In this document: one piece after another, positions 58,668 to 64,000 of the stretch
How the letters are laid out: every line of letters starts with the position of its first letter
Numbering within the stretch: position 1 is the stretch's first letter
Assembly (NCBI GenBank): GCA_014529385.2
Contig: CM043966.1
Coordinates: forward strand, 103,243,087 to 103,307,086
Origin: Adiantum capillus-veneris
Taxonomy: Eukaryota; Streptophyta; Polypodiopsida; Polypodiales; Pteridaceae
Direction: 5' to 3'
DNA: 64,000 bases
Made by a program: the position numbers and the translations under genes
Notes under the pieces: model-generated
Told to the model about the DNA's origin: nothing
Databases searched by the model: none
Seen by the model: only the letters and a program-made list of their open reading frames with translations

Positions 58668-61269
58668 TAATTCTTTGCAGGAAAAGTGAAATTAGGCATT
58701 ATTTTACTTTGTCGATATGGTAAAGAGAAGGGCCAAGATCCATCTATTTTCACAGCGCTATGAGCCATCTATTTTGGAATGGCTAAGTGACAATTTTTGT
58801 AATTCATCAGTGATTGCTTTCAAGATCGAACAATTCTATGCACATGAGTCTCATATGAGAACCCATTAATTCTAATGGACAAGCAAGAGTCTTGCCAATA
58901 CTAATTTTTTGGGTGTTATTCTAGCACTACATACGTGAAGTGTGAAGATCAAGTTGAGTTTTGAAAGCCTTAAACTTGTACATGCTTATCTCTACCAAGG
59001 TGTATAGATGACGTAAACATTTCAGAAAACACGATTGTTCACAAAAAACCAAGATTATGGACTTTCAGGACTAGAAAAGATCCAGTTGTGAATACAGTTC
59101 CAATTTGAGAGGATCTTCTATTTTGTCTATAGCACTGAGAGTGTCTATACGAGCACAGTTTTGGGGTAAGCGGAAGCTCGTGAATACTAAATCACTTACT
59201 AAGTGTTGATGGTCAACTCTTGGAACCTTCACACTTTCCCTTTCAAGGAAACAATTCCACAGGATGCCAAGGAGTAGTGGACAAGTTCAACTTCTAAAGT
59301 TGAATTCAATGACTATTAGACACGGTAGACTGTGTTGGTCACTGTTGGTTGCTAGGTTGAGCAGTTTCCATGAAAAATCTAATCGGGGTTTGGATTGCAA
59401 AGGCAACACTGAGGGTTACCAATTCCTACTGCTTGTTTTTCACTAATCTTTCCTTTAGTGTTTAATAGGTTACCGATAACTATATCTTCATAATTGGTTT
59501 TATGGTAAGGCACCTTTCCAGTTGTATGCTTGAGGTTACAAAGTGCACGTCACTATGGGTAAGTGAACATTATGCTCAACCTCTAAGTACGCATATGATT
59601 TGGTTTATTTCCATTTTTTAATATGCTTTTCTTGGCTTTTTCAAGTAGGATGAATAAGCTTGAATGCTTTAATCCATTTTTTCTCTTCAGAGAGATGATA
59701 AGGTCATGTAAAAACCAAGAATTTTGGGCCGCAATGTCCCAAATACATGTCTACATTTTTCACGATTTTCTTTGGCACATGTTGTCACATGGGATACAAC
59801 ACAGTCAAGGAACTCAAGAAGTTTGGTTTCGCTAGTGTGGAGCAAGGTTAATGAGGGTCCATCTCACGCACATCGCAGTGTGTTTGCAATTACCTCCACA
59901 CACAAGTACATCTCGTACTTGAAGGATGCACTTTTAAAAAAAAAATCTTATTTGAGACATATTCCACATGTGGATCAGAATATGAGTCTCTGGACTGACA
60001 CTAGCACCCACTATTTCAATCATGTGTCATGAAAAATTTCCTAAGTGCTGGTCAAATCCGTTGTATAGACCATTTTGATCGTGTGGTATCAAGAACAATT
60101 TTAGTGACCAAAATTTTTTGGATACTTAGTACGACTTCTTAAAGTTACAAGTGTTGCTGAAATAACATTAATGGATGGTTTTTTATTTATATAGCAAGGC
60201 TATGTGTTGTTAGTGATAATGTTTTGTTGTTTGTACCTAGAAGTACTGACTTATGTTTCAAATTCTATTATGGTTCAAACATTTCAGCAAGGCTTGCAAA
60301 ATGATTCCAATAGAAAGTATTTTGTTTCTTTTCAGAATTATTTACAATCCTCTTTCATGTATGCTACGAGCATCATATTTGCCAACAAGCATGATCATGG
60401 ATATGCAGGTTCGGATCTGTTTTTGCTAAATGCATTCATGGTATAGCAAGTGATCTTCAAGACTCCATACATGTTGAGTCAAGATGAGTGCATAGAAGGA
60501 TCCAGACAACTTTAAAAATGGTGCTCGTTAAACAATATTTAAGGCTCTCACAGTAATCTGTTCTTATCAAACTCAATGGGATGATGTTTTCTAAAAAATA
60601 GTGAAATTGCACAAAAAACGATGAGGTTCATACTAAAAACGTTGAGGCTCATGCAACTCAAAAGACTCGATGAGCAGGTTAATAATTCTTGCATGTCTTG
60701 TGGGTCACTAATATTAGGCTTATCAACACAACATGATAGAATGAGTAAGCTAGTAACACAACTCCTTTGCTATCCAATGCAAGACGTTTCTCTCTACCAA
60801 AATGTTAACCCCCTTGCAATTGTATGCATTGCTTGCTTATTTGTGCTCCTTGGACCTGTCCTCGTGGTAGAGCTGCAATAAGTTTGAACCATTGGGCCTC
60901 TGTTTTAAGCCATGCATCTCAAAAGAAAAACTACTCCAAAAAATCTACGTATCTTCATGCAAACTGCTGCAAGATCAATGTAGCACGCATCTATAGCACA
61001 CATCTCTATCATAAGCTATTCTGTGTGTGTGTGTGTGTACTGAACACAAAAAGCTACTATGTGGTCTCAATCATGGCTCTCCTAGGCTTGGCATGTGCAT
61101 GCCACTTCAATAGGGTGTTCAACCACTCTCTGATCAACATAGAGAACAACTATGTGTGGATACTATGATCAGTACACTTAAGTTAAATGGGAAAAGATAT
61201 GCAATTCTAAACTCAAAAGAACCAAAGATTTAGCTTCTTCTATTGATGCCTCCGTATACTTTCGATCCT
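58580..61269. other. Non-coding stretch, possibly decayed retroelement interior
   Basis: Follows the PBS at 58568. TC run at 58636-58663, TG run at 61021-61038. Short open frames show no RT, integrase or gag motif. Confidence 0.45.
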
Positions 61270-61281
61270 GCTTTGATACCA
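61270..61281 (-). promoter_or_regulatory. Primer binding site of a minus-strand LTR element
   Basis: On the minus strand TGGTATCAAAGC, one mismatch to the tRNA-iMet PBS, abutting an LTR-like end (TGTTGAAC on +, 61282). Confidence 0.75.
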
Positions 61282-61814
61282 TGTTGAACTAGACGAGAAG
61301 AGAGAGAGATGACACCATCATATGAAAACTTCAAAGTGTGTCAACTGATCATACAAGATGAGATTATATAGAGGAGACCAGGGTGCTATATGTAGAGATA
61401 GTATATATAGCTCAACATGATAGATGTCAAGTAGGTAGGAGATTCTATTGCCAAAAGTAAGATTTGCTATCAAACATTTGTCTTCATAGAAATTGGACGG
61501 CTATCACTAGCCAGCAACAACCTCAAAGTGGCTATTGCCTTGCTGTCAAATAGTATTTGATATCTACATGATAGCTTTTGATGATAAATACCACCCACAT
61601 AGTTGTCTAGAAGTTATCTAATAGCTTACTTGATACATATGAATGAAGCAGTTTGTCTAGAGATAGGTATATGATACCTATTGGGAATCTGCTTCTAGCT
61701 ATTATCTTTTTATAGCTCTCCAAAAGTTGACGGTTAGTTATTCAATTGTTATCTAATATCTTTGAGTAGATGATAATTATCCAATAGTTGTTAGAAATTC
61801 TAGTAGTGAACCCA
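61282..61814 (-). repeat. LTR-like remnant of a minus-strand (Copia-type?) element
   Basis: Begins TGTTGAACTAGACG next to the PBS, holds TATA-like tatatatag (about 61395), and may end CCCA at 61814. The interior to its left is not recognisable. The far end is inferred. Confidence 0.45.
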
Positions 61815-61821
61815 AGATCTC

Positions 61822-62062
61822 GGGGGGTTCACCATTCAGTACCCCCTATATAACGTGTGTTCGTGGGGTTTTTTAAAAACCCCTCTTTTAACATGTCTGA
61901 ATGAATAAAATGACCCCTTATTTTAGGTTTTATTTCCAAAATTGAATATAAAACCCTCTTATTTTAATATATCTTTGTTGAATTGCTTAATTTTTTTGCA
62001 TTTTGAAGCGCCTTCTTTCGAACTCACATTATACATTAACATGATTACATAGTTCACCCCCC
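61822..62062 (-). mobile_element. MITE-like unit, copy 2, inverted
   Basis: 241 bp, reverse complement of 56363-56601 with perhaps 15 percent change. Ends GGGGGGTTCACC and GGTTCACCCCCC-like (agttcacccccc). Confidence 0.78.
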
Positions 62063-62101
62063 GATCCAAAGATGTTCGGGCATAGCTATTGAAAAGCTAT
62101 T

Positions 62102-62224
62102 TGTAAGGACAAGAGTCCTATGGGCAAGGCCACTGGCATGGTTGAATACTGTGTACGCTCGGGGGAGGCTATAAGATAGCATGGTTGGGTGGAGACTAGC
62201 ACACACATTACTCTCATCCTTTCA
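62102..62224 (+). repeat. LTR-like end before a PBS
   Basis: TGTAAGGACAAGAGTCC ... CCTTTCA. Shares cgtggtcgggtggaga / catggttgggtggaga with the 58425 LTR, so the two may be one family. Confidence 0.4.
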
Positions 62225-62225
62225 C

Positions 62226-62237
62226 TGGTATCAGACC
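62226..62237 (+). promoter_or_regulatory. Primer binding site-like sequence
   Basis: TGGTATCAGACC, one mismatch to the tRNA-iMet PBS. Confidence 0.65.
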
Positions 62238-62281
62238 TAGCACTTCGCCTTGTGTATCACTTTCTATTGATAAAAAGGAAA

Positions 62282-62440
62282 GATGGTACTATGCGCACGT
62301 GCGTAGATTATCATGGATTAAACGCCATATCCATCAAGAACAAGTATCCTCTACCTTGAGTGGATGAGTTGTTTGATCAACTCCATGGAGCAAGATACTA
62401 TACAAAGATAGATCTTTGTTCAGGATACCACCAGGTGCGG
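62282..62440 (+). pseudogene. Ty3 reverse transcriptase fragment, 53 aa
   Basis: Reads [20 protein letters not shown], then YPLP, a TGA in place of the usual Arg, VDELFDQLHGARYYTKIDL and CSGYHQVR. The catalytic domain is missing. It lies 45 bp after a PBS, so nearly all of gag and PR have been deleted. Confidence 0.9.
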
Positions 62441-62630
62441 GGGATGGTTATGGAGTGAGCTCAACGGAGCGAGCTTTGGAGCGAGTTTTTTTTTCAGAGA
62501 GCGGCCACCACTATTTCCCATTGCCATCACCACCTAAGTGCTAGCTTACTGCCACCATGAGCCACCCCTAATCCTACCACCACCGCCCATTGCCACCCCT
62601 CCCACCATTGTAGCAGGCAAGTACCTCCTC

Positions 62631-62673
<43 letters not shown>

Positions 62674-62732
62674 ACCTCTTTCTCTCTGCTTGCCACTCTC
62701 TCTCTAGCCCTTTCCCTTCCCCTTCTTTGCCT

Positions 62733-62772
<40 letters not shown>

Positions 62773-63135
62773 CCCTCTCCAAAGCCCTATCTTTCTCTCC
62801 GTCTGCCCCTCCCTCTTTCCCCCCCCTCTCTCTCTCTCTCTGCATGTGTGTGTGTGTGTATGTGTGTGTCCCCTCCCCTTTCCCCTCTTTCCCTTGCTCA
62901 TTCTCTTTGCCTCCCAGCTCTCTCTCCCCATCCCCCCCCCCCTTCTCTGCCACCATAACTTGCTCATCCGAACTCCGATTTAGGTGATCTATAGCCTCAA
63001 TCGAAGAGCACGAAGCCCTCTACGCATTGATGTAAAGACAGAATTTTTCTGTGTAATGGAAGGCTTTGCTGTAACAGCATCTCAGAACTGAAAAAACTGT
63101 CAAAACTTTGCGTTTTTGTTGCCGACTTGAAGGCA
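62441..63135 (+). other. Probable 5' UTR of a LINE, microsatellite-rich
   Basis: From ggggatggttatgg the sequence shifts to gagcgagctttgg blocks, a TC run (62634-62668), a TG run (62738-62772) and a second mixed TC/TG tract (62826-62868). It leads into the ORF1 start at 63136. Where the LINE begins is inferred from the end of the RT fragment. Confidence 0.45.
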
Positions 63136-64000
63136 ATGTCAGACAAAACTCGCAAGGGTGGAAAAGCCACACTCGCCATGGAGAATGATGCAAAATCTCC
63201 AAGGAATTTGGATGCTAATCCAACCACATCGTCTACAACAACGGAAGCAATGATCATGGCTTACTTGATCTCGTTACAAGAAACCGTCAACAAGCAAGGT
63301 GAAGAGTTGCGCGCACTTGCAATGGAGAATGGTACTTTAAGAGTTCTCGTTGTGGAGAATGAGCACCTCAAGAAGGTTCTTGAAATGCAAACAACACGCT
63401 TGATGCATCTTGAGAATGAAGTTCAAGAATGTAAACGCTCTCTTGTGGACATGAATGTAGTGAAAGAGCGCTTGAGCAAAGTTGAGAGTGATCATGTATT
63501 GAAAGAGGAAACGATAGATACAATACGACATGATGTATGTGAGATGAGAAATGCATCCAAATCATGGGCTGATATATGTAAGGATAATGTGGTTTCTACA
63601 TCTCCTATCACGCAAGCCGTTGTCCAAGCAAAGAATGTAGCGAATGTGGACACTCAAGAATTGCAAGAACGACAAAAACGCTCAAAGAACATCGTCATTC
63701 GTGGAATCAAGGAGGAAAGCATGGAAACACCCCAATCTCTTGCGGTTGCTATTGAAGAGTTTTTTGCTACACACTTTGGCATGTCAGGAATCATGGCTTA
63801 TGGTGCACATCGAGTTGGAAAACAAGGAGTCCCTCGCTCGGGAGAAAGACCTATTGTATGTACCATGGCTGATGAGGTAAAGAGAAAGATCATCCTTGAC
63901 AATGGTTGGATCTACCTCAAAGGAACGGGTTGTAATGTATATGAGGATCGCACTCTTATGCAACAAAATGTACGTCGCAAAGCATACGAGGAAAGAAGCA
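63136..64000 (+). CDS. ORF1: LINE (L1-type) ORF1 protein, N-terminal 288 aa, runs off the window
   Basis: ATG at 63136 (ggcaATGtca) opens a frame with no stop to the window end. Residues 45-135 are a heptad coiled coil (LQETVNKQGEELRALAMENG and on). Then comes ELQERQKRSKNIVIRGI (about 175-191), the first strand of the L1 ORF1 RRM-like domain, followed by AVAIEEFFATHFG, YGAHRVGKQG, RPIVCTMADEVKRKIIL and LKGTGCNVYEDRTLMQQNVR, the order typical of L1/Tad-type ORF1 proteins. It coats LINE RNA. No CCHC finger is seen in the visible part. The complete frame suggests a young copy; ORF2 (endonuclease/RT) should follow. Confidence 0.82.
   Translation, partial: MSDKTRKGGKATLAMENDAKSPRNLDANPTTSSTTTEAMIMAYLISLQETVNKQGEELRALAMENGTLRVLVVENEHLKKVLEMQTTRLMHLENEVQECKRSLVDMNVVKERLSKVESDHVLKEETIDTIRHDVCEMRNASKSWADICKDNVVSTSPITQAVVQAKNVANVDTQELQERQKRSKNIVIRGIKEESMETPQSLAVAIEEFFATHFGMSGIMAYGAHRVGKQGVPRSGERPIVCTMADEVKRKIILDNGWIYLKGTGCNVYEDRTLMQQNVRRKAYEERS

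Overview
The window is land-plant nuclear DNA that consists almost wholly of transposable elements, many nested in one another. I see no conventional host gene and no rRNA or functional tRNA gene. The evidence for a plant: Ty3 elements of the Athila/Tat type (RT motif GYSGYNQ, a PBS matching tRNA-Asp), chromoviruses with an initiator-Met tRNA PBS, a tRNA-derived SINE, and spliced genes with canonical GT-AG introns. A large, repeat-rich genome, perhaps a non-seed plant such as a fern, is my inference and is not proven.

Layout. 1-9780: right-hand part of a Ty3 Athila/Tat-like element on the + strand (gag, PR, RT/RH, IN, then about 3.5 kb of extra coding sequence downstream of pol, PPT, 3' LTR). 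It sits inside the integrase gene of an older chromovirus copy, whose 3' end continues at 9781-11235. 11236-18506: fragments of other LTR elements with two tandem arrays (152 bp and 172 bp periods). 18507-19990: microsatellite-rich DNA. 19990-20870, 41046-41669 and 50505-50731: pieces of one old minus-strand chromovirus (gag fragment plus LTR), cut twice by later insertions. The first cut is a 20.2-kb non-autonomous LTR element (20871-41045, target duplication TGTAG). The second is a nearly complete, fairly young chromovirus on the minus strand (41670-50504, target duplication TATTT). 50987-56150: an LTR pair around a 4.5-kb interior with no pol. 56350-63135: MITE-like inverted units, a SINE, LTR/PBS remnants and an RT fragment. 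63136-64000: the start of an L1-type LINE ORF1 that runs off the window.

The most interesting unit is inside the 20.2-kb LTR element: a roughly 10-kb DNA transposon (29093-39054) with a perfect 21-bp terminal inverted repeat. It has an intact four-exon gene on + for an 858-aa protein whose three acidic motifs (DFAENY, SDGAASQFK, HGKGEHDG) suggest an RNase H-fold transposase. On - it carries an intact FCP1/HAD-phosphatase-like gene and a five-exon coiled-coil/RING-finger gene with several lesions. Three separate internal arrays and both ends share CCGGT-type motifs that could be binding sites. I could not assign this transposon to a named superfamily.

Nested order, oldest first: old chromovirus LTR; the 20-kb LTR element and, independently, the young chromovirus, both inserted into it; the DNA transposon inserted into the 20-kb element.
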